Shown one piece after another: positions 35,924-47,751 of a stretch of 64,000 nt of DNA. Position 1 is the first letter of the stretch, and every line of letters starts with the position of its first letter. The notes under the pieces are model-generated. The model had not been told where the DNA came from. It ran no database searches and saw nothing but the letters and a program-made list of their open reading frames with translations. The translations under genes were made by a program, and so were the position numbers. Where the stretch lies: contig JAFEVB010000015.1 in assembly GCA_032629725.1 (NCBI GenBank), forward strand, positions 1,054,001-1,118,000, read 5' to 3'. This DNA comes from Gremmenia infestans (Eukaryota; Ascomycota; Leotiomycetes; Helotiales; Hamatocanthoscyphaceae).

Positions 35924-37919
35924 ATGCGTCCCTCCCTCCCTCTCCTCCTGGCTACCTCAGCCCTTAGCAATGCCCTCGCCGCCCATCATCAAAAACGCGT
36001 ATCAGGAACCTCCATCGTAAACCTAGGGAACAACACCGGCACACCCACGCACCTGGCCTCCGGTATTCTTTACGGCATCCCAGACACCGCGGGTCAGATC
36101 CCAGGAACTCTATATGAGGATATGGGATTCAACTATGCGCGAGCAGGTGGTGCTCAGGTGGCGGCGCCGGGACGGGGGTGGATTTGGGGAGTAGCGGAGT
36201 ATACGGTATGTCAATACTCGAGTATATCGTTGTTGTAGTGGATGTAATGGATGTATCGTGTATGTGGAATGAATGATTGCTGAAATAGTTCTGGTGCGTC
36301 GCTCTTAGAAACGCTTTGCGTCAGCGCTGTCGAATTACAAAACCGCGCGAACATACGATGCGAATTTCATTTTTCTGATCCATGACCTGTGGGGTGCTGA
36401 TGGGACGCAGAATTCTACTGCGCCGTATCCGGGGGATGATGGGGATTGTAAGTTTTCCTGCGCGTGAAAAAAGCCAGTTATGCCGAGCAGGGTATGGTCT
36501 TGATGGGATGGATACACTTGATTGTTCCCTCTAAGACTTTATACAAACTAGTGCCTGTTCGGTCCTTGCCAAACAATACATACAGCACAGTCCTGGTCCA
36601 GAGCCGCGAGAGTGATGAAATAGGCTGACACTGAAGCTTTCTCTAGGGTCGAGTTGGGATGCCTATTTAACCCGCTGGATCTCCGATATAAAAGCCAACG
36701 ACGCCACGACAGGCCTCTCAATCGATATCTGGAACGAGCCAGACCTGACTTATTTCTGGAACGCGCCACAAGCACAGTACTTCCAGATGTGGGGTCGTAC
36801 GTATCATCGCCTTCGGTAAGTATACCTACCTATTTCCCTCCAAACACAAAGAAAAGAAAAGAAAAGAAGTGGATAGTAAGGGAGCTTAATTAACCACATT
36901 TATCAATGACAGAACTGAACTTCCGAGCGTCAAACTCATTGGCCCGGCTTTCGCTGGACAGCCTGATGCTTCCAACAGCTGTGAGTGGGAGTGTTTGTTT
37001 GAGTTATTGGAAGAACATAGCTGATGATTATAGGGTGGACTGGATTCTTGAGCTTCGTTGCGAGTAATGCGAGCGTGCCGGATGAATGGGTGTGGCATAT
37101 GGAAGGTGGTGGTGGAGACAGTGAGTGGAACCAAACTCCTACACTTTATCCTGAACCTCGAGATCCGGACATGCAATCCTCTAATCATCCCCGAAGCCTC
37201 TTTCTTTCTTTCTTTCTCGAGAATTGGACTTGGGAAACGTATGACAGGAAATACTGACTCCCCATCTAGTGGAGGGAGCATACGGGGCTTTATTCAACCT
37301 TCTGAAAACCTACAACCTCCCAAACCACCCCATAAACATCGATGAATACGCCACATACGACGAACAAGTTCCCGCTGGTTCAGCATGGTGGATCTCTCAA
37401 CTCGAAAGAGTAAATGCAATCGGACTGCGTGGTAACTGGCTGAGTGGGAGCCAGCTTCATGACTTCCTTGCGTCGCTGCTCTCCAAACCCGATGCTACCA
37501 CCTCGGCCTACAGCGCAACGGCAGGTGGCTATTTCCCGAATGGCGACTACCAGGTGTACAAATACTACAATCTGAACATGACGGGCTATCGTGTTGGCAG
37601 CTCCCCTTCCACGGACCTGAAACTAGACACGTATGCCACTGTTGGTTCAGATACGGTCAAGGTTCTCACGGGTGTTCGTATCACCACCGGAACATGGCAA
37701 GTTGAAATCAACGACCTCTCAGCCGTGGGGCTGGCAACTTCAGGAACGCTGAATATACATACCTGGAGCTTTCCCGCCACTGGAGGACATTTCGGCGAAG
37801 TGGATGGACCGACCGATTTGGGTTGGTACGAGCATACATATTCTGGAAACAGTGTCACCTTTCCTATTTATCAGACAGACAACTCGACTGCATATGCATT
37901 TGAGTTTTTGCGAGGATAG
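35924..37919 (+). CDS. Secreted GH39-like glycoside hydrolase
   Basis: Six exons (35924-36205, 36309-36447, 36647-36815, 36913-36980, 37034-37120, 37270-37919) give 464 aa. Residues 1-20 form a signal peptide (MRPSLPLLLATSALSNALA). The TIM-barrel part shows YEDMGFNYARAGGAQ, FIFLIHDLWGAD, LSIDIWNEPD with acid/base Glu171 (the Asn-Glu pair of clan GH-A), LIGPAFAG, and PINIDEYATYDE with probable nucleophile Glu274. A beta-rich C-terminal domain (SDTVKVLTGVRITTGTWQVEI) follows. The pattern matches fungal GH39-like secreted enzymes, which act on plant cell-wall xylosides or related glycans; the exact substrate is unknown. Intron 2 is 199 nt, longer than usual here. All exon joins keep frame and both catalytic residues are present. 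Confidence 0.86.
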
Positions 37920-39251
37920 AAGACATGGTGGAATCTAAGTTGTGGAGGACGGAGGGATGGAGGGAGGGAGGCCAGTTATTCGTAGCATAGGCGAAATTTG
38001 ATATATCTTGCATGTATGCGTACCAGTCAATGAATGCGGCGAGGTTTTGGTGTCTACCCATGCAATGCAATAGTAAGCGCGGGTGATGTTATGATAGCAG
38101 AAGGGGAACGTTATGTTATGTAGACCGCGAGATCTTGCTCTTATGAAACTAATGTCCGTCCCGTGACTGTGGAATACAGCAGCAAAATGAATACGTGTGG
38201 AAGGGCCTCGGCTCAGCTCGGTATTGCGTACGCGGGGAAGTCTGAAAGCGGCGTGCCTCGCATAGATGATGGACAAGTTGGTGTTGGGTTGAGTGAGTTG
38301 AGGTGAGTTGAATGGATTGTCGCAAATTGTTGGGATTGGAGGACCACGCTATAAGGTAAAGTACGGTAGATAAACATGAATGGAAGTCCGAAGGCCACAC
38401 ACATACGGTAATCATGAACTGGCCTCTTCTGCAAGGAATAGGAGAAACCAAAGGAGAATTTATAATAGTATAACAAATACAGTAGTTATTATTATAATAA
38501 TAATAATAATAATACCAAGAATCTCCCTTTCGGGATTGTCGTTGACCTCACGGGCTAGACACGACACGACACGACACGACACGACACGGTGCCAAAGAAA
38601 CCGTAGAACATTGGAAGCCGTCGTATCAATCGTATGTAAGTCAGTGCGATGGCGACTAAGATCAAGGATCAAGCATGAGTGGCGGATAAATAGCCTAGCG
38701 AAGCGCTAATGCAGGGACACCTTTAACGATTGGTCCACAGTATTGCGAGATCGCAGGGATCGTACGTCATGCTCTAGATTTCCGACTGTGAGCTCAACAA
38801 TTTCAAGATGATGGAGAAAAGGATGGAGAAAAAGTGAGAGAGAGAGACAGGGAGAGAGTTTGCCAACAGAGAAACCTTGGAATGGCCCATATGCCATGTT
38901 CATATCCAACCAATTCATTTTTACTTGTACCTCGGCAACTTTGCAGCTGTCCCGATCGATTTTGTTGTTCGTTTGTTTGTCTGTTTGTCAGCCTGCCTTC
39001 AACAAAGCTTGATCTTACCTACCAATTTCTGGTACAAGATATTTCAACGTCCCCCTCTTTACATTCACTTACCTCGAATCAAGATACATCGAATGTCCAA
39101 GATCTAGATCGGAGAGTTGAAGGATTGTTGTCGCATACCTAGATTCAGATTCCATTTCATTTCTGGCGGGGATCCCAAACCGACACCCATCACCAAGAAC
39201 GTCACAACCCTCTCAATCCCACCCATCGACCCAATCAACCACCCAACCAAC
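37920..39251. other. Intergenic 1.3 kb
   Basis: No gene. Contains an ATA microsatellite (38487-38514), an (ACACG)n run (38558-38588) and a purine-rich (GAGA)n stretch near 38836-38856 in the elongase promoter. Confidence 0.6.
38487..38588. repeat. Two adjacent microsatellites, (ATA)n and (ACACG)n
   Basis: The ATA run covers about 38487-38514; the ACACG/CGACA run of about six units covers about 38558-38588. Confidence 0.8.
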
Positions 39252-40709
39252 ATGTCGTCTCCAACAGTCTCTCTGTCGTGGCCCTCGTCGTCGCTCTTCC
39301 GATTCCCTCCCAGCAATGATCCCCTGGTCCTTCCACCTCCGCAAGCTGGCTCAACACTGTCTGCGCCGCCATTCTCCATTCCTTCGTCGCTATACATCGC
39401 CGCCCTCAATGTCAAAGTCCCAATCACAATCGCCAGCATTTATGCAGTTACCGTAGTATCCTTGAACGCATATAACAGATCCGGGGGAAACAAGCCATGG
39501 CGGATCAGCAAGACCAGAGCTTTCTTTTGCTTCGTCGTACTGCACAATGTGTTTTTGGCAGTATATTCGGCTTGGACCTTTGTTGGAATGCTGGGTGCTC
39601 TTCGGACGACTGTCCAGCGGCCGTCCGCACCGGCTGGGTTCGCAGGCACGGTGGACAGTCTGTGCAAGATTCATGGTGCCTCTGGCCTAGGGAATGCCAT
39701 CGCATACAATGGCTCAGAATCAAAATGGATCTCTCAGTCACCCTCGACAATCCTGCTTACCGGGGCAGGAGCACCGGATTCAACCGATGTGGGCAGATTG
39801 TGGAATGAGGGTCTTGCATTCTATGGCTGGTTTTTCTACCTGAGCAAGTTCTATGAGGTTCTGGACACGGCAATTATCTTGGCAAAGGGGAAGAGAAGTT
39901 CCACACTTCAGACCTACCACCATGCTGGCGCTATGATGTGCATGTGGGCTGGTATTCGTTACATGTCGCCTCCGATATGGATGTTCGTCTTCGTAAATTC
40001 TGCAATTCACACCCTGATGGTATGCAACTGTCCCTCCACTACTCCACTATACAAAGTAAGCTGGCTAACGTTGCAACAGTATACTTACTACACTTTGACC
40101 GCTTTCTCAGTGCCGATACCAAATACACTCAAGCGAAGTCTGACGACAATGCAAATCATCCAGTTCCTTGTTGGAGTAGCCTATGCTGCCTTCCACTCCT
40201 TTGTCTCATATAGCATCCCCGTCCGAGTACCGTATTTGAAGGATGCTATATCTGTTACGGCCAACGCAACTTCATCAGCCGCCGCAACAGCCACGGCAGC
40301 AAGTATCATGGACATAATCAAGAAGCTTCTCTTTCGCGCCGTGGGTGGAGAAGGGGTAGCCGAGAATGTCAATGCTGCACATACGCCTGGGATCATAGAA
40401 CAATCAAATTCCTTGGCTGGTACGGCCCAGTATCGCACGGAATACAAAACGGTACCGTGCATTGACACAAACGGTCAAACTTTGGCCATCTGGCTGAATG
40501 TTTTCTATCTCGCGCCATTGACATTCCTCTTTGGGCGGTTTTTCGTCAAGAGCTATCTCCGACGTACCGATAAGATGACTGGCCATGCTTCTGAAAATGT
40601 AGAAAAGGCGGGATTAGATGCTGTGAAGGGAGTCGAGAGGACTTTCAACGGTGGCTTGGCGAACGGCGGGAAGATGAACGGGAATGGCAAGGCCAATGGA
40701 AAACATTGA
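39252..40709 (+). CDS. ELO-family very-long-chain fatty acid elongase
   Basis: Exons 39252-40019 and 40080-40709 give 465 aa. The 60-nt intron (GTATGC...CAACAG, branch CTAAC) is a multiple of three and has no stop, so an intron-free reading also stays open; splicing restores IHTLMYTYYTLTAF, as in the family. ELO proteins are ER membrane 3-ketoacyl-CoA synthases that add two carbons to long acyl-CoAs. Signatures: LSKFYEVLDTAIILAKGK, LQTYHHAGAMM, and the YTYYTLTA helix. The histidine box is QxxHH (Gln220, His223, His224) instead of the HxxHH of yeast Elo1-3; QxxHH is known from polyunsaturated-type elongases. There is an Ala/Thr-rich insert near residue 330 and a Gly/Asn/Lys-rich tail (NGGKMNGNGKANGKH) that may be an ER retrieval-type basic end. 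Confidence 0.9.
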   Translation: MSSPTVSLSWPSSSLFRFPPSNDPLVLPPPQAGSTLSAPPFSIPSSLYIAALNVKVPITIASIYAVTVVSLNAYNRSGGNKPWRISKTRAFFCFVVLHNVFLAVYSAWTFVGMLGALRTTVQRPSAPAGFAGTVDSLCKIHGASGLGNAIAYNGSESKWISQSPSTILLTGAGAPDSTDVGRLWNEGLAFYGWFFYLSKFYEVLDTAIILAKGKRSSTLQTYHHAGAMMCMWAGIRYMSPPIWMFVFVNSAIHTLMVCNCPSTTPLYKVSWLTLQQYTYYTLTAFSVPIPNTLKRSLTTMQIIQFLVGVAYAAFHSFVSYSIPVRVPYLKDAISVTANATSSAAATATAASIMDIIKKLLFRAVGGEGVAENVNAAHTPGIIEQSNSLAGTAQYRTEYKTVPCIDTNGQTLAIWLNVFYLAPLTFLFGRFFVKSYLRRTDKMTGHASENVEKAGLDAVKGVERTFNGGLANGGKMNGNGKANGKH

Positions 40710-41753
40710 ATCCTCTTGGATGGCGTACGGACTGATTATAAAAGATAGATGGGATAGACAGGGCGGAATAGGATAGGTACCTGCATTCTGGTGTGGTTTA
40801 TTAGCGTGCATTGAAGCGTTGTCCTAGCCAGGTCACGAGGTGGCCTGACGATAGATGGTATTGAATAGATGATGATAACAAATGGAACGCACGAACCATC
40901 AGAGCAAGGCTGGCAGAGATACTCCCTTTCGACGCTATAGACCGAGGAAGCAGGCGGGCTAGGCTTTACCGGTATTCTCGTCGAGCCGAGCATAGTACGC
41001 AAGGTTTATAGGCCTAGATCGTACAGTAGGTAGGTAGGTAGGTACTTTAATCAAACTCGCTCTCTCATCTCTAGCCTGCAATAAGTACAGCTCAATTCAA
41101 AGAGGCAGAAATAAATAAAGTGTTCCTGCAAAAGCTAATAAACTGGAACGAAACTTCTTGCTTCTATACGGGATGTTAAAAGCTTCTCTGCATCTGCATA
41201 CAATTAGCGCCAGCCGGCCCCGGTCTCCAAGCCCAGCCGTCCAATCCACCAACGGCTTTCCCGAACCGCCGCTGAGAAAAGCAGGTGACTGTCACGCCTG
41301 GGACCCCACTACTGGTAACCCAGCCTAGGTACCCTGACAACAATCAATCAATAATGAAATTACCTACTCTATATGATAACAATACCGGATGAGATGAACG
41401 ACGGGAAAGACAAGGTAGGGTAGCTCTGGTCCTGGCCACGCGTATACTTGGGTACTTGGTATGGTATGCTAGGGAGGGCGATCCCTGGGAACTCAAGCTT
41501 CCTGTTTGAGTATGGCTTCATGCGCATGCAGGCAGGTAAGCAAGAACCGGAAGGGAGGGGAGCATGGCATGGACATGGATTAGCTGGAGCTCCCCGCGAT
41601 GAATGGGATGGGATGGGTCCCGAATACCTATGTCTTACCTACTCTATACGATATATATAAGGTTCCTGTGGACGCAGGGAGAAGTCTTTTTCTCGTCTTC
41701 TTCCTCTCTATCCTTCTCTTTCTCTCCCCCTTTCTTTCTCCCCCAATTCCATA
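40710..41753. other. Intergenic 1 kb, promoter of carboxypeptidase
   Basis: Contains a (GGTA)n tract near 41024-41043 and a pyrimidine-rich leader (TTCTCTTTCTCTC) just before the carboxypeptidase ATG, common in fungal promoters. No gene seen. Confidence 0.6.
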
Positions 41754-44752
41754 ATGCGTCTCCCTCTCCCCTCCCCCTCCCCCCTCCTCGCCCTCGCTTT
41801 TGCTCCCTGGGCACTAGCACAGTTCGTCCCCGCCCCAACAGACCTCATCAACGCCACGGGCTACGCGGGGATTCCGGTGCGCTATAAAGAAGTACCTACG
41901 GGTATCTGCGAGCTGGATCCTGATGTGAAGAGTTACTCGGGATATGCCGATGTGGATGTGGATCAGCATATCTTCTTTTGGTTTTTTGAATCGAGGGGTA
42001 TCGATCCGGAGACTGCGCCGCTTACTGTGAGTTGGGATTTCTTTTTTGTTAAAGGGATTTTGATAGAGATAGAGATATCGGTTGTGGTGGAAGGACGATG
42101 CTGCTTGCTGCCTGCCTCTTCTTTCAGGAGGAGTTTAGACTCTTATGGGGCGTAGAGGCTTCTAACCAGCCAGCTTCCCTCAACAATCCCGAATGTCCGA
42201 ATCTTCTATGAATGAGGAAATCGGCCATTAATCCCACAGTTTTCCCTGGAGTGCTATCTATCTTCCCATATACTGTTATTATGTTCGGGGAGATCAACCA
42301 TGCTGACATTGAACAGGTCTGGATCAACGGCGGCCCAGGGTCATCTTCTATGATTGGTTTATTCCGTAATTCCTTCCTTCCTTTATTCCTCGTCAGTTTC
42401 ATTGGCGCTCCCGAACAGATTTTCATCTTCTCGGCTCTTCCAAGCTGTTTGCGGAAATCAAAGTACTAACCCCTTGATAGAAGAGAATGGTCCTTGCCGT
42501 GTTGATATCGACGGAAACGTGTATTCTAACCCGTACTCATGGTCAAATGCCAGTAATATGTTATGTGAGGATGCACCTTTCTTTTTATTGTTCTTGTCAT
42601 TTCAGCGGTATTTCTATGTTTTGTCTTGCGTTTGGAAAGCACCCCGTTTTCCAGATTGGTTCTTTCTACAAGAATGTCATTGGGATAAGTGCTGGAAACG
42701 CTCTTGGATTACACGATATTTCAAGTTTAGCGAGTGAAGCGGAGGGACTATCGGAGTTATCTTAAGAATGCTCCAAATGAGGTAGTCTCTGTGACTCGGT
42801 GTAGCCGTTGTGCTGAGATGCCCTATTGCCTGCTCTTGCTATGCCTTGTAGACTCCAGACATGCTGACTCGTGCAATATCCAGTCATCGACCAGCCTACC
42901 CAAGTACGTCTCACTCCCCACCCACCAGTAGCACACCAGCTCTAACATCTCACAGGTAGGATTCTCTTATAGTATTCCCATCAATGGATACGTTGATTCA
43001 TCGAGGTATGTGATCTCACCTGAAATACAGCAGAAGGAGGTCTTTCTGACCAATTGGTAGCGGAGATATTGTCACATTGCCCGGCGACGAATGCCCAGAC
43101 TACGCCGGCGATACTTGCGGGACGTACAGTTACGGGAATTATTCTTTAACGGCAAACTCTACCGCCAATGCAGCACCCAATTTCTGGAAAACGCTTCAAG
43201 GTTTTATGGGAGCTTTTCCCCAGTACTCTAGAAATGGATTTCATTTTTCCACGGAATCCTATGGTGGTCATTATGGTAAGTAAGATATTGCGTTAAATCT
43301 TTCCCATAACCCGCGCCTTGAATCTCCAGAGTTTGGCTCTCAGCTTCCAGCTTCTTGGTAAATCCAGCAAAGCCTCATGCTAATTCGTTTGCCAGGCCCG
43401 ATCTTCAACGAATACATCGAGGAGCAGAATGCGAAGAATATATCAGGTGCCCATAAGATATCCCTCGAGTCTGTCTTGATCGGGTATGTGGTACCCCCTA
43501 TGCCTCCGCTGCTTTGTGCTTACGTGTTCCAGAAATGGATGGTACGATCCATTAATCCAATACCAAGCATACTACAACTACACCGTATTCCCGGGAAACA
43601 CGTACGATTACTCGCCGTTCAACGCTAGTGTTCAAGAACAGTTCTACAACCAACTGTATGGGCCAGGCAACTGCGTTGACCAGATCAAGGACTGCGCAGC
43701 GAGAGGACTCAACAACATCTGCGAGTCGGCAGATAACTTCTGCTATTATCTTGTTGAAGAGGTGCTGCCTGATAACACTAATCGCGACGAATACGATATC
43801 CGAGAGCTGCAACCTGATCCTTTCCCATACTCGTTCTACGTTGATTACCTCAATACACCTGAGGTTCAAAAGGCCATTGGTAAGTCGAATATCGCATTCC
43901 CTTTCCTTTCCCCAGCCTCTGCTCCATAGTCGCGCGTGGGACATGAACCGAATGCTCTCAGACCCACATACATTACTCTGAGAGTCGATCACTCACTCAC
44001 AAGTCACCGTCAAAATCCCATCTCCCAAAACATCCGTTTCAAATCAAGCAATCCTGCCTCCCTCCCACTAACCGATAAATAGGCGCGTACCAGAACTTTT
44101 CCGAAAGCTCAAGCACAGTAGGCAACGCGTTCTCATCAACCGGCGACGACAACCGCGAAGTCGGCACCATAGAAGCTCTGAAGAAGCTTCTCGAGCAGGG
44201 CATCTACGTCCTCCTATACGCCGGAGACGCTGATTACAAGTAACTCTCCCTCTCTCCCTCCATTCCCCCTATTCACACCACTGACCATCCTTAAGCTGCA
44301 ACTGGCTCGGCGGCGAAGCCGTCGCCCACGAAATCAACCCCCCTGGCTTCTCCTCCGCCGGCTACACCAACATCTCCACCAGCGACGCCACCGTCCACGG
44401 ACAGGTAAAACAAGCGTCCTCTTTCGCCTTCGCGCGCATCTACGAGAGCGGGCACGAAGTGCCGTTCTACCAACCGCTGGCCTCGCTTGAGATCTTCGAG
44501 CGCGCGATCAAGGGGCTTGATATTGCGACGGGCGAGTGTGAGGTGAGTGGGAGGGGAAATGGGAGTGCATATTTGACGAAGGGGACGGCGAAGAGTACGT
44601 ATAGGGAGGGTAATGGCACGATTGTTTGGGATGTGCTGCCGGTGAGTGCTATCTATAACACTACGACGGGGATGCCGGGGAAGAGGGCCTCTTCGGGGAA
44701 ACGGGGGCTTCAGGGTAAATTGAGTCATGCGGGGAAGAAATTCAAGATCTGA
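41754..44752 (+). CDS. Secreted serine carboxypeptidase, family S10
   Basis: Ten exons: 41754-42026, 42317-42365, 42481-42564, 42884-42903 (20 nt), 42956-43005, 43061-43275, 43396-43483, 43533-43879, 44083-44239 and 44296-44752. They give 579 aa in frame. Signal peptide at residues 1-22 (ending WALA). S10 motifs: WINGGPGSSSMIG (oxyanion hole), NGPCRV, NMLFIDQPTQVGFSYS, STESYGGHYG with catalytic Ser225, LLYAGDADYNCNWLGGE with Asp424, and YESGHEVPFYQP with His481. So the triad is complete. It removes C-terminal residues from peptides in acidic surroundings, outside the cell or in the vacuole. The C-terminus is a basic tail with KRASSGKRG. Introns 1 and 3 are 290 and 319 nt, far longer than elsewhere in the window; a 20-nt exon supplies IDQPTQ. 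Confidence 0.92.
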
Positions 44753-45230
44753 TTGATTGATTTATGTTTATTTAACTGCTGATAGAGCAGAGAAGAATAT
44801 AGAATAATCTAATGATCATCCAACTGAAAACTTCTGGGTGATGATGGGATGTTGAAACCGTAGGTGCAGGCTAGGTAAAGTAATCTTGCTACAAGTCACG
44901 AAACATAGCTGTACGTCACGAAAGCATAGTATCTATCTCACGATGATATATAAGCTTGCTTGCTAGTTTCCGGAATGCTTCGAAGCGGATTGAGCCAGAA
45001 TTCGTGCCAACATGATCAAGACGACCAACTCGACTGATTACATGCATGAATATTGAGCCAATTATTCCGGCACGTGGCATAAATGAAATGATGAAACACA
45101 AGGCACAGCACGCTGGATTAACTCCAACTTGCACTTCCATCAAAACCTCATGAGATTTCTACACCTACATACCTAGGTATTTCGAATTCAACCAGTCGCT
45201 TCCCATTGCAACTTCCATTATGCAGCAGCA
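44753..45230. other. Intergenic
   Basis: 3' flank of the carboxypeptidase gene. No feature beyond AT-rich sequence. Confidence 0.6.
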
Positions 45231-45781
45231 ATGGATACCGAACCTGACTACCTGTTAGTTCGGGGCATGCACTCCTCTATCCGGTGAATACCAATTGCTA
45301 TAGTAGACACCACCGAGATCGTAGAACCTTCTCTAACAAACGCGCATACTCAACCTACAACACTATCTGTGGAACGACGGCCTCGGGTATCTCATGCACC
45401 CCTCAATCCCTCTACCCGGTCAGACAGCCGCATCGCAGATCTGGGAACCGGCACTGGGGACAGCCAGCCACCTTCCTCCCCCCCAAAAAACCTCCCATCT
45501 GACATCCAGCACATATATCGAATCTGGTTACTAGACCCAGCCAACTCCCAGCCACGACACAGCTCTACGGCTTCGACATTTTCCCCTCCCAATACCCCCA
45601 CGCCGCCCACCTACCCTCTAACACCACCCTATCAGTGCTAGATAATCTACAGCCCGAGCCGCCGAAAGACCTACAAGGGACGTTCGATATCGTGCATCTG
45701 CGGCTCTGGTTTGGCGTAGTGCCGAATGGAGATCCGACTGCCCTTCTCACGCACGCGCTGAAACTATTACGTAGGAAGTGA
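45231..45781 (+). pseudogene. Broken, 3'-truncated SAM-dependent methyltransferase
   Basis: Several frames carry consecutive pieces of a fungal methyltransferase: MDTEPDYL at the start, then NLQHYLWNDGLGYLMHPSI, then, shifted, RIADLGTGTG (SAM-binding motif I), IWLLDPA, and, shifted again, LYGFDIFPSQYPHAAHLP and GTFDIVHLRLWFG ending in ALKLLRRK and a stop. In intact relatives the text after KLL continues (typically with a PGG turn and beta-strand); here it is cut and the DNA becomes AT-rich at once. At least two frame breaks plus the missing end make a product impossible. The parent enzyme was probably a secondary-metabolite-type (LaeA-like) methyltransferase. Confidence 0.78.
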
Positions 45782-46518
45782 TAGTCCAGGATAGTTAATA
45801 TATATAAGGAGAGTGTACTGACTTCGGAAGATTATATTGTCGTCACCGAGAGCTTCGAGTGCCTTGATCTCCACTTCCCGATCCAAGCAGCAGGGAACTG
45901 GGTTAGAAACAATGCCCCTCTTAGATTCCAATCTTCCCCAAGTACAAAAGCCTGCAGCATGCGGAACTAAGTATTTTGATATTGCAATACTGAAAAGCTT
46001 CATCTTAAAGTCTTTTAACCTATTAAGTCTGGGAGAGGAAGGGGCCTATCAATTCAACTTAGTTGATGCTTAAGGTTTCAAGAAGTCTAATCTAGCGAAG
46101 GCTATTTAAAAGTCATTAATATGGCTGGATTCCTCTAAGATCTTTAGCGATTATGCTGCTAACGACTAGTAGCTCTAATATCTTCTAAACTATTTCAAGC
46201 AGTTGCTAAAGCTTTATCCCTATGTCGCTGGCACTGCGTTACTTTATTTAGTATAAATTATATATAAGCCGTAAGGAATACTTATAATAATATTTATATC
46301 CTATGCTTTTTAGTCTTATTCATAGATAATAACAATAAGAGTTCTATAGGTAGTTGGCGTAAAAACAATAGTTTTCTTTTCCGGGGCATTTAAGTGGACA
46401 TGATTTTAGTAGGTCTTTCACTACCTAGGCATTTGGCTGGCAGGCACACTTCGGATAATTGGCGGAGATTATTAAACGCTGTTATATATTCAAACAAGCG
46501 TTCTTCTTCAACAAAAAC

Positions 46519-46610
46519 GGGCTTGTGGTTTAGTGGTATAATACTCCCTTAGCATCCGCTAAATAGCAATGTTATTCTACCTGAACTGTTACTCAGTCTG
46601 GGAGTTCAGC
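46519..46610 (+). pseudogene. tRNA-Ala(AGC)-like relic, 5' half
   Basis: GGGCTTG (acceptor 5' strand), then TGGTTTAGTGGTATAAT (D arm and A box) and an anticodon stem-loop CTCCC-TTAGCA with anticodon AGC. A matching GGGAG occurs at 46600-46604, so an intron-like insert may lie between. No T-arm/B box follows, so it cannot be a working tRNA gene. Confidence 0.6.
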
Positions 46611-47527
46611 TAGTGTTGGAAATGATATTATGATTCTCTATCTATACTATACTATACCGCTCCTGACTGAGAATCTTAATATTTTTATTTTTTAAATACT
46701 ATATATCCTTTAGTTCGGAGTACTATATCTGCATAATTACTAGAACTATATACTTAATAGAATATAGCATACAAATAATTTAAATTACTATTTATTTAAT
46801 CTATGCTTATTCTAAAACTTTGCTTTTATTTTAGATATTATATCCTTTAGAAACGATATTTAAAAAGAATTAAGAGCTTTTAACTACCAGGATCATTTCT
46901 AGTATATATGCTCGGCTATATGAACTACTAAGACTAAATCTCTAGATGATTTCTTTGCTTGCTTCTTTCTTTTATTACGGTGATGTTTTCTTTAGGATTT
47001 TCGTTTTCGCCTATTAGTAGTATTAAAACTATTAGTTAAAAGAAAAGGCAAAGCGTGCTTTCTATATCTGGGCGGCGAGTGTTAGTTATATACTTCTAAA
47101 GTATAGTAGTTGGTCCAAACATTAATTTTCAAATACTTGTTGGTATTATAGAAAGTGATCACTTCTTACTAGCTAGTAGCTTATAAGACCTATGTCTATA
47201 TTGCACTCGTGTTGTTCCTAGCTAGGTGTAGATGATAAGGCGAAGAGGTTATGCTCCGCATCGCTTGGTCATCGGCGCTAGTGTCATGTGACCGCATATC
47301 CCGACAATACTGCTAATAATCTCTATCTACTCTGCGCCGCCGTAAGCAATTTAAAGCTCTTTTATTCTATGATAAAGAATTATAATAACTTGCGGGAATA
47401 ATCTAGTTATACACTATATCTAAATACTATTCGTAGCTAGCGCGGAGTATATATAAGGGTGAAGCGTCCGTCCTGATAAATGTAATCTAAAATGATAAAA
47501 AAAAACACCAAAAAATAATTTCTTGAC

Positions 47528-47751
47528 TGGACTTGCAGGGAATCGAACCCTCTAAGAATTGTTAGAACATGAACTAATATTATCTATAGCAGAGATAATA
47601 CGTACGGACCTTTCTTTAGTAATTGTTAGCATATGTTTGAAAAGATCGTGGAATTTTATCTTACCCCAAGGTTATTTACAGATGTAGATCTTGTAAATGA
47701 CAGGCTTGGTAGCCTTGCTAAGGGAAAATTATACCACTAAACCACAAGCCC
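47528..47751 (-). pseudogene. Interrupted tRNA-Ala(AGC)-like relic
   Basis: The minus strand from 47751 begins with the same 24 bases as the relic at 46519 (GGGCTTGTGGTTTAGTGGTA...), then CCCTTAGCA with anticodon AGC. The 3' half, GAGGGTTCGATTCCCTG with a good B box, then CAAGTCC pairing with GGGCTTG (one G-U), ends at 47529. About 150 extra bases sit between the halves, much more than a usual tRNA intron. It is either a tRNA broken by insertion or one with an unusually long intron; I favour a relic. Confidence 0.6.

Noticed and set aside
36448..36646. Extra exon inside the 199-nt intron of the GH39-like gene
   Set aside because: No reading frame inside keeps the junctions in phase, and the flanking exons join directly into expected family sequence.
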